64,000 nt of DNA from Polyangiaceae bacterium (GTDB taxonomy: Bacteria > Myxococcota_A > Polyangia > Polyangiales > Polyangiaceae): the NCBI GenBank assembly GCA_041389725.1, contig JAWKRG010000004.1, forward strand, positions 806,001-870,000. The letters are read 5' to 3'. Within the stretch, counting starts at the first letter, position 1, and every line of letters starts with the position of its first letter. A program made the position numbers and the translations under genes. A model generated the notes under the pieces. The model saw only the letters and a list, made by a program, of their open reading frames with translations, had not been told where the DNA came from and ran no database searches. Shown one piece after another: positions 16,318 to 25,558 of this stretch.

Positions 16318-19300
16318 ATGAGGCGCGGCCACGGGCTCGGAGTCGGCATGTTCTTGCCGACGTGGCTGGCCCTGCTGTCGGTCGCGCCGCCGGCCTCCGG
16401 GCAAGAAGCGACGCCTTCCAACTCGGAGGCGACCCAGCCACGCCGCATCGTCGAATCCAAGGCGGAAGCCAGCAGCACGATTCCCACTTTGCGTCCGGCT
16501 CCGACGGTGCCTCTGGCGGGCAGAACGCTGACGCGTCTGCGCTTCGTCACTCTCGGCGGACGTTGGGACACGCCGTTCACGCTCAAGCGCGTGGTCATCG
16601 GCGAGGCCGTGAGCGGTGAGATGGCACGACGCGCCATGCGCGAGCTGCTCGATACCGGACGATTCGCCAGCGTGCGGGCGATGCTCGAGGCGGACGGGTC
16701 CGGCGCGGAACTCGTTCTGGAAGTGCTGCCCCGTCGTTTGATCGCTTCGCTTCGCATTCGCGGGTCGCCGCTGGATGCAGACAGCTTGCAGCAAGCAGCG
16801 GCGGTTCGCGAGGGCGGCGAGATCACCTCCTTCGGCTTGAACGATCTCGAGCAGCGGTTGGAGCGACTGCATCAACGTCGCGGCTTCCCCAACGCGCGAG
16901 CGGCCGTGACAGCGACGGATACCGACGACCCGCTGCGAATCGTGCTCTCCGTGGACGTTGCCCCAGGCGAGCCTTTGCGTGTAGTGGAGCGCCAGTTCGC
17001 GGTCTGGCCCAGCACCACGGTCGTCGGCTTGCGTCGCGCCTTGGAGACCTACGCCATCGACGATGGCGACCGTTACGACGTCGAGGTCGTCGATGCCGCT
17101 GGGTTGGAACTCGAGAAGCTGTTGCGCCAGCGGGGCTGGCATCGAGCCAGCGTCACGCATTCGGCGATTCCCCGGCCTACTGGCGTCTTGCTGCAGATCA
17201 TCGTGCGTACCGGTCCGCTCATTCGGCCCCGTTTCGAAGGCAACGTGCGCTTCGATGACACGGAGCTGCTCGCGGCGCTGGACCTGGAGGAAAGCGATGA
17301 CCGCGCCCCAGCCACCTTGGTCGCGCGCTTGGAGCAGTTCTACGCCAAGCGCGGCTTCTTGGATGCCACGGTGTCCGTATCCGAACGTGGCAAGGCCGAT
17401 GCGCCGATTCAGGACCTAGTATTTCGAATTCGCGAACGCCGCCCGGTGCGCGTCGTGGCACGCGAGTTCGCTTGCCTCTCGGGCCCGCGCGACGCTGGCG
17501 AGGTAGGCAGCGAGATCGATGGCGTCCTTTCCCAGGAGCTTCCGGGCGGAACCATCCTGGGTTCGGTCGACTCGCGCGTGGTGGATCAGACCTTTGGGCC
17601 ACAGCAGACCACTGGGGCTCGCGTGGTTCCCTACGAGCCGAACCCTTGGCTCACCTACATGCCTGACGTCTACGAACAGGCGCTGAAGCACGTTCGCGAT
17701 CTGTATCGCTCCGAGGGCTACCTTTCGGTGCTCGTGGGGCCTGCGTCCCTGTTGCGCCGTCGCTGCGATCCTCGCACGGACCCCAGTATCTGCCGCCCGG
17801 TGGGACCGCGACGCCGGCCGCGCACCAGCTGCGCCGTCGACGAAGTTGGCGTGCCGCTGCCCGAGGCCGAGGTCGATCCCGCGCACACCTGCACTCCCGA
17901 CGTGAGTCGCGGCATTCGTTGCGAAAGCGACGCAGTTCTCCACATTCCCATCAAGGTAGGTCCGCGCGCGGAGTTCTACGACCTCAGCTTCGAGGGGAAT
18001 CAGCGCTTCACCGAAGAACGTCTGAAAGAGATTGCAGATCTGGAATTGGGTGGCCCGGCATCCCAGGTGGAACTCGACAAGGCAAGACGCCGGCTCTTGG
18101 ACGAGTACGCGGAGCAGGGCTTTGCTTTCGCGGACGTCGAGACAGCACTCGAACTGTCGCCGGACAAGACGCGGGCGCGGGCACGCTTCGTGATCGGTGA
18201 GCGCCAGCGCGTGATCGTCTCGGGGATCGTAGTGCGCGGGGCCACTCGCACCAACGAGAGCCTGATCCGCAGTCGCGTCGCGCTGGAAGTGGGGCAGCCC
18301 TATCGCCGCAGTCTGGTGCGGACTACCGAGGAACGCCTGGCCACCCTGGGCGTGTTCGCGGCGGTGACCGTCGGCTTCGAAGACCCCTACATCCCCGCGA
18401 AGGAAAAGGTGGTCGTCATCACGGTCCAGGAGCGCAAGCCCCAGTACCTCGACGTACGCCCGGGCTTCTCAACGGGCGAGGGGTTCCGCATCACGTTCGA
18501 GTACGGTCACCGCAACCTGGGCGGTGAGGCGATTCAGCTCACGTTGCGCTCCCAGCTTGGCTACTTGCCGGGCGCCTTCATCTTGGAGAAGGACGTTCGC
18601 GACAAGTTCGACGAACTCGACGTGGGGCAGCGCTTGGAGCGGCGCAACAGCGCGACCGTGGAGTTTCCGAACGTCGGGCTGGGGCCGCTGTTTCGCCTGA
18701 GCGTGGAGGGCATCGACGTGCGCGACAACGCGCGCGACTTTGGACTCACCAAAGATGCCGGGATCGTGACCTTGATCTTTCGACCTTCACGGCGCTTCTC
18801 GGCTACCCTCGGCGGCTCCCTGGAGCTCAACACTGCGGAGATCTTCGGCCAGACCGAAAAGGGCGCGCTGGAGGAGTACGTGAAGAACAACCCGCGGCGC
18901 CGCGACACCTTTCGCGTGCCCGAGGGCACGACGGTGGCGGTGGCTCAGCGTGTTGGTGTCACCTGGGACCGACGTGACAACCCTCTTGGTGCAACCACGG
19001 GTACGTTGGTGAGCGCAAGCGTGGAACACGTGCGTGCCACCCCCGTCGGCGAAGAAGACGCGGAGGTGGCTCCCGGTCAGGTCAGCGTGTTCGCGGCGAC
19101 CACAAGCGAGTTCTTGCGCCTCACCAATCGCCTCGCGGGCTACGCGCGACTCAGTGACAAGGGGCTCGCGGTCGCCGTGTCCTTCCGTTGGGGGCTCAAT
19201 ACGCAACTGATTCCCGACTCTCGCACCTACCCGGATCGACTCTTCTTCTTGGGCGGTGTCGACTCCCTGCGCGGCTTCTTGCAGGACTCCATGGTGCCCG

Positions 19301-19662
19301 AGGACATTGCGCAGCAACTGATCGACCCCAACTCGGGCCTCACCCTGCAAGAGGTGGTGATTCGCGGAGGCGACGCCTTCATCAATCCACGAGCAGAGCT
19401 GCGAGTGCCACTCAGTGGCGACGTGCAGACCGCCTTGTTCGTGGATGCCGGCAATCTGTGGACCAAGCCCGAGCTGGTGGACCCGACGGCGCTTCGCTAC
19501 TCCGTCGGCAGCGGCCTTCGCATTGGGACACCGATTGGCCCCCTGGCTTTCGACTACGGCTTCAACGTCGACCGTGTGCTCGACGAGTTCGTGCCCGATC
19601 GGGGAAGCAAGCGGTTTTGGGAAGACATTGGCGCCTTCCACTTCAGCATCGGGCTATTCTGA
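16318..19662 (+). CDS. Omp85/BamA-family outer-membrane assembly protein
   Basis: The 1114-residue product has a signal peptide (FLPTWLALLSVAPPASGQ), several POTRA modules through about residue 720 (such as RLRFVTLGGRWDTPFTLK, LRIRGSPLDADSLQQAAAV, YDLSFEGNQRFTEERLKEIA and VRGATRTNESLIRSRVAL), and a C-terminal 16-strand barrel domain with the family motif GGVDSLRGF. It should insert or translocate proteins, and it resembles TamA or a BamA paralogue rather than housekeeping BamA because of its extra Cys-containing insertion near residue 500 and isolated position. It shares an upstream region with the NAGPA-like gene. Confidence 0.9.
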   Translation: MRRGHGLGVGMFLPTWLALLSVAPPASGQEATPSNSEATQPRRIVESKAEASSTIPTLRPAPTVPLAGRTLTRLRFVTLGGRWDTPFTLKRVVIGEAVSGEMARRAMRELLDTGRFASVRAMLEADGSGAELVLEVLPRRLIASLRIRGSPLDADSLQQAAAVREGGEITSFGLNDLEQRLERLHQRRGFPNARAAVTATDTDDPLRIVLSVDVAPGEPLRVVERQFAVWPSTTVVGLRRALETYAIDDGDRYDVEVVDAAGLELEKLLRQRGWHRASVTHSAIPRPTGVLLQIIVRTGPLIRPRFEGNVRFDDTELLAALDLEESDDRAPATLVARLEQFYAKRGFLDATVSVSERGKADAPIQDLVFRIRERRPVRVVAREFACLSGPRDAGEVGSEIDGVLSQELPGGTILGSVDSRVVDQTFGPQQTTGARVVPYEPNPWLTYMPDVYEQALKHVRDLYRSEGYLSVLVGPASLLRRRCDPRTDPSICRPVGPRRRPRTSCAVDEVGVPLPEAEVDPAHTCTPDVSRGIRCESDAVLHIPIKVGPRAEFYDLSFEGNQRFTEERLKEIADLELGGPASQVELDKARRRLLDEYAEQGFAFADVETALELSPDKTRARARFVIGERQRVIVSGIVVRGATRTNESLIRSRVALEVGQPYRRSLVRTTEERLATLGVFAAVTVGFEDPYIPAKEKVVVITVQERKPQYLDVRPGFSTGEGFRITFEYGHRNLGGEAIQLTLRSQLGYLPGAFILEKDVRDKFDELDVGQRLERRNSATVEFPNVGLGPLFRLSVEGIDVRDNARDFGLTKDAGIVTLIFRPSRRFSATLGGSLELNTAEIFGQTEKGALEEYVKNNPRRRDTFRVPEGTTVAVAQRVGVTWDRRDNPLGATTGTLVSASVEHVRATPVGEEDAEVAPGQVSVFAATTSEFLRLTNRLAGYARLSDKGLAVAVSFRWGLNTQLIPDSRTYPDRLFFLGGVDSLRGFLQDSMVPEDIAQQLIDPNSGLTLQEVVIRGGDAFINPRAELRVPLSGDVQTALFVDAGNLWTKPELVDPTALRYSVGSGLRIGTPIGPLAFDYGFNVDRVLDEFVPDRGSKRFWEDIGAFHFSIGLF

Positions 19663-19678
19663 CGCGTGCCTCTTGCGC

Positions 19679-20233
19679 TCAGCACTCGGTGGCGCAACTC
19701 GCGTTGACGCAATCGATGAGCGCTTTGCCGTCGCTGGCCCCGCTGGGGTGACTCGTCGCGCAGTCGTTGACGCAACTCGTGTTGTTGGGGTCACACGCCA
19801 CCCAGCAGCCGACATAGCTCATGCAGGCAGACGCAGCCAAGCACGCTGTGGCCTCGGGGCAGCAGTTCACTTCTGTGCAATCCGAGCACTGGCCGGGCAC
19901 GCCGAGCACGCTGAGGTTGCAGCCACCGCCGCCGCTCGCGCCGCTGCTGCCGCTCGCGCCTCCGCTGCCGGCCATGCCGCCGGCGCCTCCGGCGTCTGCA
20001 CAGGCGGTCTGCACGCACAGTTGCTCCGCGGCCGGGGTGGTGGTTGCGCAAGCGCAAAAACCCTCGCAGGTGACGCATTGCGTGCAGTCGCCACTTTCGC
20101 AGCTGGCCGCGGTTCCGCCCGCGCCTGCCCCAGCGTCCGCGTTGGCCTTCAGGTCGTCCAGGTCGTTGGTCACGCTGCAGTGCAGTAGCCACAGGCTGAT
20201 CAGCACCAGCAGGGAAAGACGGCGACCTCGCAT
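19679..20233 (-). CDS. Cys-rich lipoprotein
   Basis: Starting at MRGRRLSLLVLISLWLLHC gives 184 residues. The lipobox is LLHC. A Cys-rich segment (CESGDCTQCVTCEGFCAC) is followed by a Gly/Ala/Ser linker and a second Cys domain (CSDCTEVNCCPEATACLAAS, CVNDCATSHPSGASDGKALI). The second half resembles short helical Cys motifs seen in many Polyangiales lipoproteins of unknown role. A TACAAT hexamer lies six bases before the ATG (20240-20245), suggesting a leaderless message. It converges on the BamA-like gene with a 16-base gap. Confidence 0.8.
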   Translation of the reverse strand: MRGRRLSLLVLISLWLLHCSVTNDLDDLKANADAGAGAGGTAASCESGDCTQCVTCEGFCACATTTPAAEQLCVQTACADAGGAGGMAGSGGASGSSGASGGGGCNLSVLGVPGQCSDCTEVNCCPEATACLAASACMSYVGCWVACDPNNTSCVNDCATSHPSGASDGKALIDCVNASCATEC

Positions 20234-20239
20234 TTCTCC

Positions 20240-20245
20240 ATTGTA
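20240..20245 (-). promoter_or_regulatory. -10 element (TACAAT), leaderless start
   Basis: TACAAT on the minus strand, then six bases (GGAGAA), then the ATG of the lipoprotein gene. Confidence 0.45.
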
Positions 20246-20267
20246 CTGGAATCCACGCGCGTGGCTA

Positions 20268-20440
20268 AGAGCGGGTCTCAAAACCTCCCGTCGCCGGACG
20301 GCCGATCCATCCGCGCTGGCGTCGTTGCTCGCTGCGGGGCCCTCCTCACGTATTTCAATACGCTCCGGGCGCTCCTCGCTCGCGCCTCGCCAGCTCGGCG
20401 CCTCAACCGCCCAGCTCGGTCCAGTTTTGAGACCCGCTCT
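20268..20440. mobile_element. Candidate 173-bp MITE-like element with 17-bp inverted ends
   Basis: AGAGCGGGTCTCAAAAC (20268-20284) and its perfect reverse complement (20424-20440) bound a 139-base non-coding core. The core contains a perfect small hairpin CGTATT-TC-AATACG. It sits between two divergent genes. No transposase is present, so it would be non-autonomous. No target duplication was recognised. Confidence 0.5.
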
Positions 20441-20474
20441 AAAGCGATGCCAATGCTTGCCGTTCTCCACGAGC

Positions 20475-21458
20475 ATGGCAGCGGTTCCCCCTCCCTTGCC
20501 GCAGGCCGCCGTTGCGGTTCAAGTACAGGTCAAGCCGCGGCTCGCGGAAAACGTGCTCGAGGCGCTGTGGTACGGCGACAGTCCCGAGGACAGTTCCGAC
20601 TACGACGCATCGCAATCCCTGGCAGCAGCGCTCGGACGCGCCGGCAACCTGAAGCCCCTTCCGGGCTCCACTGCCGAGGTGCTACGCCTGCTCTCGGATC
20701 CCCACTGCAGCGCCGAGCGCCTGGTGAAGGCCATCGACAAGGACGCGGCCACGGCCACCCGGCTGATTCAAGTCGCGAACTCGGCGTTCTTCCGACCCAT
20801 CAAGGCATGCATGACGACCCACGATGCCCTGGTGCGCCTGGGGAATCGAGCCGTGGGCGAGATCGTGCTCAGCGTCGCGGCGCTGGGCATGTTCAACGAC
20901 GTGGCGGGCATCGGGCGAGTCATCGTCGACCACTGCATGGGCGTCGGCGCGATCGCTCGCACCTTGGCCACGGAATGGTCCATGCCTCAGACCGACGGCG
21001 TGTTCGTCGCCGGAATGCTCAGCGATGTTGGCAAGCTCTTCGCGTATCAGGCAGGAGAGATCGACTACTCTCACATCGCGGATGCCGATCTGGAGCAAGT
21101 CGATCGCGTGCACGCCTTCGAACGCATGTGGGTGGGCTGGGATCACGCAGTGCTTGGAGGTCACATCGTCGCCTCTTGGCGGCTGCCGCTCGCCGTGTGT
21201 GAGACCGTCGCGTGGCACCATCAGCCGGGACGCGCGTACTCCACCGGTGGGCAGGTGGGGCTTGGGGTTGCGCTGCTGCGCCTAGCCGACGCCTGCGAGT
21301 ACCAGCTGCGTCGCAACCCCGAACTCGATGAGTCCTTCGTCGACGAGTTGGCTAGCGGCGGCGCCGCCAGCTACGCAGGCATCTCACGCGACGTGCTGGC
21401 AGCGATGTGGCCAAAGCTTCGCGACGCGCGCAGCGAAATGGTCAAGCTGCTGCGCTAG
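20475..21458 (+). CDS. HDOD-domain signalling protein
   Basis: Starting at MAAVPPPLPQAAVAVQ gives 327 residues. After an N-terminal extension, residues about 70-270 form an HDOD domain: LKPLPGSTAEVLRLLSDPHC, RLIQVANSAFFRP, HDALVRLGNRAVGEIVLSVA and VFVAGMLSDVGKLFA. HDOD proteins are metal-poor relatives of HD phosphohydrolases that act in chemosensory and regulatory networks. The later stretch AHAV/GHIVASWRLPLAVCETVA fits the helical continuation. It is cytoplasmic, with no partner domain. Confidence 0.85.
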   Translation: MAAVPPPLPQAAVAVQVQVKPRLAENVLEALWYGDSPEDSSDYDASQSLAAALGRAGNLKPLPGSTAEVLRLLSDPHCSAERLVKAIDKDAATATRLIQVANSAFFRPIKACMTTHDALVRLGNRAVGEIVLSVAALGMFNDVAGIGRVIVDHCMGVGAIARTLATEWSMPQTDGVFVAGMLSDVGKLFAYQAGEIDYSHIADADLEQVDRVHAFERMWVGWDHAVLGGHIVASWRLPLAVCETVAWHHQPGRAYSTGGQVGLGVALLRLADACEYQLRRNPELDESFVDELASGGAASYAGISRDVLAAMWPKLRDARSEMVKLLR

Positions 21459-21485
21459 TCGTCGGCGTGCGCGGCAAGCGCGCGG

Positions 21486-21698
21486 TCACTGGGAATTGCC
21501 GTCACCGTCGTGTCGCAGCACCGTGACGCGCTTGCTCGGCGTTCCGTCCCAGCGCTCACGTTTCGTCTCGTCCTGGTGAGCCCCCTCATGCCCCTCGGGC
21601 AGCGTGCACGACAGCTCCTCCCGTCGCTCGGCGATGTTGGTGGCAGTGCCAGCGATCTCCCGGGTCACGATGAGCAGCGCGCGTGCTTTGCAGGACAT
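21486..21698 (-). CDS. Small hypothetical protein with C-H-H motif
   Basis: From MSCKARALLIVTREIAG the frame gives 70 residues ending next to the HDOD stop. It carries CTLPEGHEGAHQDE followed by a Trp (RERWDGTP), a motif seen in many small actinobacterial and myxobacterial proteins that may bind a metal ion. No further function can be assigned. Confidence 0.55.
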   Translation of the reverse strand: MSCKARALLIVTREIAGTATNIAERREELSCTLPEGHEGAHQDETKRERWDGTPSKRVTVLRHDGDGNSQ

Positions 21699-21899
21699 GT
21701 CGGTCGTCTGAATACTAGTTCTGCCTTGCCGAACGTCAATTGCAGGCCCCGGATGCACGACGCACGGTTTGCTTCAGCGATTTCGCACCAACGCAGCCCC
21801 TGCGCGCTTCTCACCGAGCGGATGTAAACGGACTTCGGAATTGTCGGGTAAGCGTCGAGCACATCCTTCGGCACGCGGGTTGCTGCACTTCATCCAATC

Positions 21900-23366
21900 G
21901 TGCTCGCCGATCCCGAGGACGCCAGGACCACTCAACCGCTGCCGACCCGCACCGCGGCCGTCGCCGGTGCGCCTGCGCCCAAGATCCTGGATATCGGCAG
22001 CGTGCTTTCCAAGACCTACCGTGTCGTTCGTCCCCTCGCGGAGGGTGCGATGGGAGCGGTGTACGAAGCGGAACACCTGCGCCTCGGGCGCCGAGTCGCG
22101 ATCAAGGTTTTGCGCGACGAGTTTCGGCGTCACCCGGAAGCACTGCTGCGCTTTCGCCGCGAGGCCGAGACCGTCGGTCGCCTGCAGAATCCCCACATCG
22201 TTCAAGTCTTCGACGTGGACGAGACGGACGCGGGGGATCCCTACTTCGTGATGGAATTCTTGCAGGGGGAGTCCCTTGCGGAGCGTCTCCAACGACAGAA
22301 GCGCATTGCCATGGCGGAGGCACTAGCGATCGCGTCGCAAGTCGCGTCGGCGCTGGCCTCGGCGCACGCTCAAGGCGTCGTGCATCGCGACCTGAAGCCC
22401 GACAACATCTTCTTGGTGCTGGTTCCCGACCAGCCCCCCTTCGTGAAGATCTTGGACTTCGGCATCGCGACGGCCCAAGACGGACAGAAGCGTGTGACCA
22501 ACGAGAACACCGTGATGGGCACCGCCGAGTACATGGCGCCGGAGCAAGCCACCGGGGATCGGGATATCGATCATCGCGCCGACCAGTTTGCACTGGCCGT
22601 CGTCCTCTACGAGATGGCAGCGGGCGCTCCTCCCTTCGGCGGGAGCGACCCGATGGCCGTGCTGTACCAAGTCGTTCACGAAGCCTGCAAGCCGCTGCAC
22701 TCGGTTGCGCCATGGGTCCCTGTGGTGTTCGACGATGTCCTCGCCCGAGCCATGGCCAAGAAGCGTGACGAGCGCTTTGCCAGTATCTCGCAGTTCGCTT
22801 GGGCACTCGAGAACGCTGCGCGGCACGTGGGCGTGTCGGAGACTCTCGAGTCCATACCGCAGGCGCGGGGCCGCTATCGGCGAGCCACACCCCCGGGTGC
22901 GGAGCGCTACACGCCGCCCGGCACGCCGAAAGCGCTGCAGCGGGCCGACGAAGACGATTCCCACCTGCGCTATCGCGAGCGAGCGGAGCGGCTGTTTTCC
23001 GACGCAACCACCGCCTACAAAGCCGGTCGCCTGGATGACGCAGTGTTCGCGGCGGAACACTTGTTCGACCTCGCGCTGCACCACCGCGACGCCGAAACCT
23101 ACGAGATGATGGCGAAGATGGTGCCAGCTCTCGATCGCATCTTCGAGCGTAGGCTCGGCACCATGGACACCCTGTTGGTGTGCACCAAGACGGACCCGAA
23201 GCGCCTCAACTTGACGCCACGCGCCGCGACCCTCTTGGAGCACGTGGACGGCGGCAACACCGTGGGTCACGTGCTGTCCGTGTGCGGCATTCCTCGCCGC
23301 GACGCCATCCGCATGCTGGCCGGACTCCTGCGTCGCGGTGCCTTGACCACTGCACTCCGCGGCTGA
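21900..23366 (+). CDS. Soluble Hanks-type Ser/Thr protein kinase
   Basis: A GTG start gives 488 residues. The kinase domain (about 38-305) is complete: LAEGAMGAVYEAEHLRLGRR, VAIKVL, VVHRDLKPDNIFLV, ILDFGIA and TAEYMAPEQ. There is no membrane helix. The C-terminal 130 residues carry a helical segment (RYRERAERLFSDATTAYKAG, YEMMAKMVPALDRIFERRLG) and end with LLEHVDGGNTVGHVLSVCGI, which looks like a small winged-helix or effector domain common in myxobacterial kinases. Target unknown. Confidence 0.9.
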   Translation: MLADPEDARTTQPLPTRTAAVAGAPAPKILDIGSVLSKTYRVVRPLAEGAMGAVYEAEHLRLGRRVAIKVLRDEFRRHPEALLRFRREAETVGRLQNPHIVQVFDVDETDAGDPYFVMEFLQGESLAERLQRQKRIAMAEALAIASQVASALASAHAQGVVHRDLKPDNIFLVLVPDQPPFVKILDFGIATAQDGQKRVTNENTVMGTAEYMAPEQATGDRDIDHRADQFALAVVLYEMAAGAPPFGGSDPMAVLYQVVHEACKPLHSVAPWVPVVFDDVLARAMAKKRDERFASISQFAWALENAARHVGVSETLESIPQARGRYRRATPPGAERYTPPGTPKALQRADEDDSHLRYRERAERLFSDATTAYKAGRLDDAVFAAEHLFDLALHHRDAETYEMMAKMVPALDRIFERRLGTMDTLLVCTKTDPKRLNLTPRAATLLEHVDGGNTVGHVLSVCGIPRRDAIRMLAGLLRRGALTTALRG

Positions 23367-23492
23367 AGCGCCGCACTGTTGGCGCGAGAGTTCTCGACGT
23401 GAGCTGTCGTCCGCGAAAAGGCGGGTGTCAACTGCGGCGTGCCAGGCGCCGCGTAACGCCCGAGCAAGCGCAGCGCCCGCAGGGCGTGTGAA

Positions 23493-23828
23493 CTACCCTA
23501 GGCGGTACAAAATGGCCGAGACACGGCTGCCGAGTTCGACGACCCGTTTGACGTCTGCCTCAGCTGTGCCGCCCTTGACGCCGCTCAGTTCTACGCAGGC
23601 AACGGCTTCTCCGCATTCGCCGCGAGCGATGGCATAGACACGAGCCTTGTCCCCGCGTGAACGTCGCGCAGCACCCTCAGCGATGTTGCGTGCGCAAGAG
23701 GACGCCGCCTTGCGTGCCTGCCCCCGGTCTTCGGCATCTGCGATGCGGATGGAGTGGACCACGCGCACCAGCTCCAGAGCCAGCTGCCAAACCTGCAAGC
23801 GATGATGGAGAAGTGACGGTGAATTCAT
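23493..23828 (-). CDS. Four-helix-bundle (S23/IVS-type) protein
   Basis: From MNSPSLLHHRLQVWQLALEL the protein has 111 residues and matches the S23 / four-helix-bundle family, including RKAASSCARNIAEGAARRS. The family was first found in 23S rRNA intervening sequences and is now known as stand-alone small proteins in many genomes; the molecular role is not established. The ATG is 7 bases from a perfect hairpin that contains the Shine-Dalgarno sequence. An in-frame upstream extension is low complexity and unlikely to be coding. Confidence 0.85.
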   Translation of the reverse strand: MNSPSLLHHRLQVWQLALELVRVVHSIRIADAEDRGQARKAASSCARNIAEGAARRSRGDKARVYAIARGECGEAVACVELSGVKGGTAEADVKRVVELGSRVSAILYRLG

Positions 23829-23834
23829 GTGTTG

Positions 23835-23864
23835 CGAGCCTCCTTCACGACAGAAGGAGGCTCG
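23835..23864 (-). promoter_or_regulatory. Perfect hairpin that hides the ribosome binding site of the S23 gene
   Basis: On the minus strand CGAGCCTCCTTC pairs with GAAGGAGGCTCG (12 bp, 6-base loop). The AAGGAGG lies in the 3' arm, ten bases before the ATG at 23828. When folded the site is blocked, so translation should be low until the stem opens. Confidence 0.65.
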
Positions 23865-23865
23865 G

Positions 23866-24272
23866 CAAGGGCGAACCCAGAAAGTGAAACGCCAAGGCTG
23901 CGCTGCAAGCGCAAGTGACAGCCGGAGGCTGGCACGCGCTTGCCAGCGGCCGAGACAAGCCCGACCGTGCCTATCCGCTCCCGGGACGCTCCCGACACCG
24001 GCACCGCCGCCGCATCCGGCCACCGCATCCCGCACCGCCACGGCCTCCGGCACCGCATCCGCATCCGGCACCGGCGCCGCCTCCGCTTCCGGCACCCCCT
24101 CCGCGCTTGCCGCTAACCGCTTCCAAAAGGCTGATCGTCGGCGCCAGCTGCGAGAATGAGCGCACTCGTTACAACGTGGCCCCTGCGCGGCTGCGCTGCG
24201 ATCCCTGGCCACGACTTGGGACCTCTCGCCGAGTCGCGACTGCAGTCGCGCCCCGTATCAGTGAGGGGCCCC
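23866..24272. other. Gene-free stretch with GC-rich simple repeats
   Basis: From about 23995 to 24108 the sequence is a degenerate run of CATCCGGCACC and CGCC units. Frames on both strands stay open only because of this composition (Ala/Thr/Ser or Gly runs). I see no gene, only the upstream region of the S23 gene and the 3' flank of the thiolase gene. Confidence 0.5.
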
Positions 24273-25436
24273 TCAGGCTCGTTCGATGAGACCAGCGGCG
24301 CCCATGCCACCGCCAATGCACATGCTCACGACGCCGTACTTGGCGTTGCGGCGCTCCAGCTCACGAATGATGGTCGCGACGAGCTTGGCGCCAGTGCAGC
24401 CGAGGGGGTGTCCCAACGCGATGGCTCCACCGTTGGGGTTCAGCTTCTCGTCGGGGATGCCCAGCTCGCGCTGCACGTAGACCGCCTGGGACGCGAAGGC
24501 CTCGTTGATCTCGAAGACGTCGATGTCTTTGAGGCTCAGCCCCGTCTTGGCGAATAGCTTCTTGATCGCGGGCGCGGGGCCAATGCCCATGATCGCCGGA
24601 TCCACGCCGACCGTCGTGAACTGGCGGAACCAGGCCTTGGGCTTGATGCCCAGCTTTTCTGCCCTTTCGCGAGTCGTGAGGAGGGCCGCGGCTGCGCCGT
24701 CGGAAAGCGGCGAAGCGTTGCCCGGCGTCACCGTGCCGTCGCCGGAAAAGCTGGGGCGCAGGCTGGCGAGACCCTCGAGAGTCGTGTCGTCGCGGATCAG
24801 TTCGTCGGTCTTGAACTCGAACTCTTTGCGCTCACCTTTGTCGAAGCCGATGCCGCGCACCGTCACGATCTCGTCGTCGAACTTGCCGGCCTTGCGCGCT
24901 GCGGATGCTTTCTGCTGGCTGCTGAGCGCAAACTTGTCTTGGGCTTCACGCGAGACCTCGAACTTCTTGGCTACGTTCTCGGCGGTGATGCCCATGGGGG
25001 TGTAGACCGTGGGAAAGCGGTCCATCGCTTCGGGGCTGGCGCTGATCTTGTAGCCCGTCATCGGCACCATGCTCATGCTCTCCACGCCGCCCGCGACCAC
25101 GATGTCGTGGTTGCCCAGCGCGAGCGAGCCAGCAGCGAGCGCCATGGCTTGGAGTCCACTCGAGCAGAAGCGATTGATGGTCATCGCACTGGTCTCTTCG
25201 GGCAATCCACCCAAGAAGCCCGCGATGCGTGCGACGTTCAAGCCCTGCTCGCCCTCGGGCATGGCACAACCGAGCACCAAGTCGTCGACCTGTTCGGGTT
25301 TGATCTGAGGCACGCGCGCGAGGAGCGCACGAATCACGTCGCCGGCCAGCTCGTCCGGGCGCTTGAGCACCAAGGACCCTTTGTGAGCACGGCCAACGGC
25401 GGAGCGAACGGACTCGAGAATGGCGATGTCGGTCAT
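24273..25436 (-). CDS. Thiolase (acetyl-CoA acyltransferase/acetyltransferase)
   Basis: The 387-residue protein is a complete thiolase: nucleophile Cys91 in NRFCSSGLQA, the GHPLGCTG histidine block and Cys373 in CIGGGMGAAG. It joins or cleaves acyl-CoA, most likely as the last step of fatty-acid beta-oxidation (FadA-like), since the sequence VVAGGVESMSMVPMTGYK and GGAIALGHPLG resemble that group; a biosynthetic acetyl-CoA acetyltransferase is the alternative. No FadB or acyl-CoA dehydrogenase gene is next to it. TAGACC lies six bases before the ATG. Confidence 0.9.
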   Translation of the reverse strand: MTDIAILESVRSAVGRAHKGSLVLKRPDELAGDVIRALLARVPQIKPEQVDDLVLGCAMPEGEQGLNVARIAGFLGGLPEETSAMTINRFCSSGLQAMALAAGSLALGNHDIVVAGGVESMSMVPMTGYKISASPEAMDRFPTVYTPMGITAENVAKKFEVSREAQDKFALSSQQKASAARKAGKFDDEIVTVRGIGFDKGERKEFEFKTDELIRDDTTLEGLASLRPSFSGDGTVTPGNASPLSDGAAAALLTTRERAEKLGIKPKAWFRQFTTVGVDPAIMGIGPAPAIKKLFAKTGLSLKDIDVFEINEAFASQAVYVQRELGIPDEKLNPNGGAIALGHPLGCTGAKLVATIIRELERRNAKYGVVSMCIGGGMGAAGLIERA

Positions 25437-25545
25437 GCCCTGGGTCTAGCGGCGCAGAGGCCCGTCGTCGAGGGGCCGCGCGTTCCAAAACCGCCGTTTG
25501 CGCTGCTGCATTGCAAAAACGCATTTTCAGCGTGCTTTCGGATGA

Positions 25546-25551
25546 TATGGT
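25546..25551 (+). promoter_or_regulatory. Possible -10 (TATGGT), seven bases before start
   Basis: TATGGT precedes the ATG at 25559 by seven bases; a weak TTTTCA lies 16 bases upstream of it. No ribosome binding site is present. Confidence 0.35.
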
Positions 25552-25558
25552 TGAAATC

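Noticed and set aside
23995..24108. Possible Ala/Ser/Thr-repeat or Gly-repeat protein
   Set aside because: Both strands stay open because of simple CATCCGGCACC-type repeats; no start, ribosome site or conserved end.
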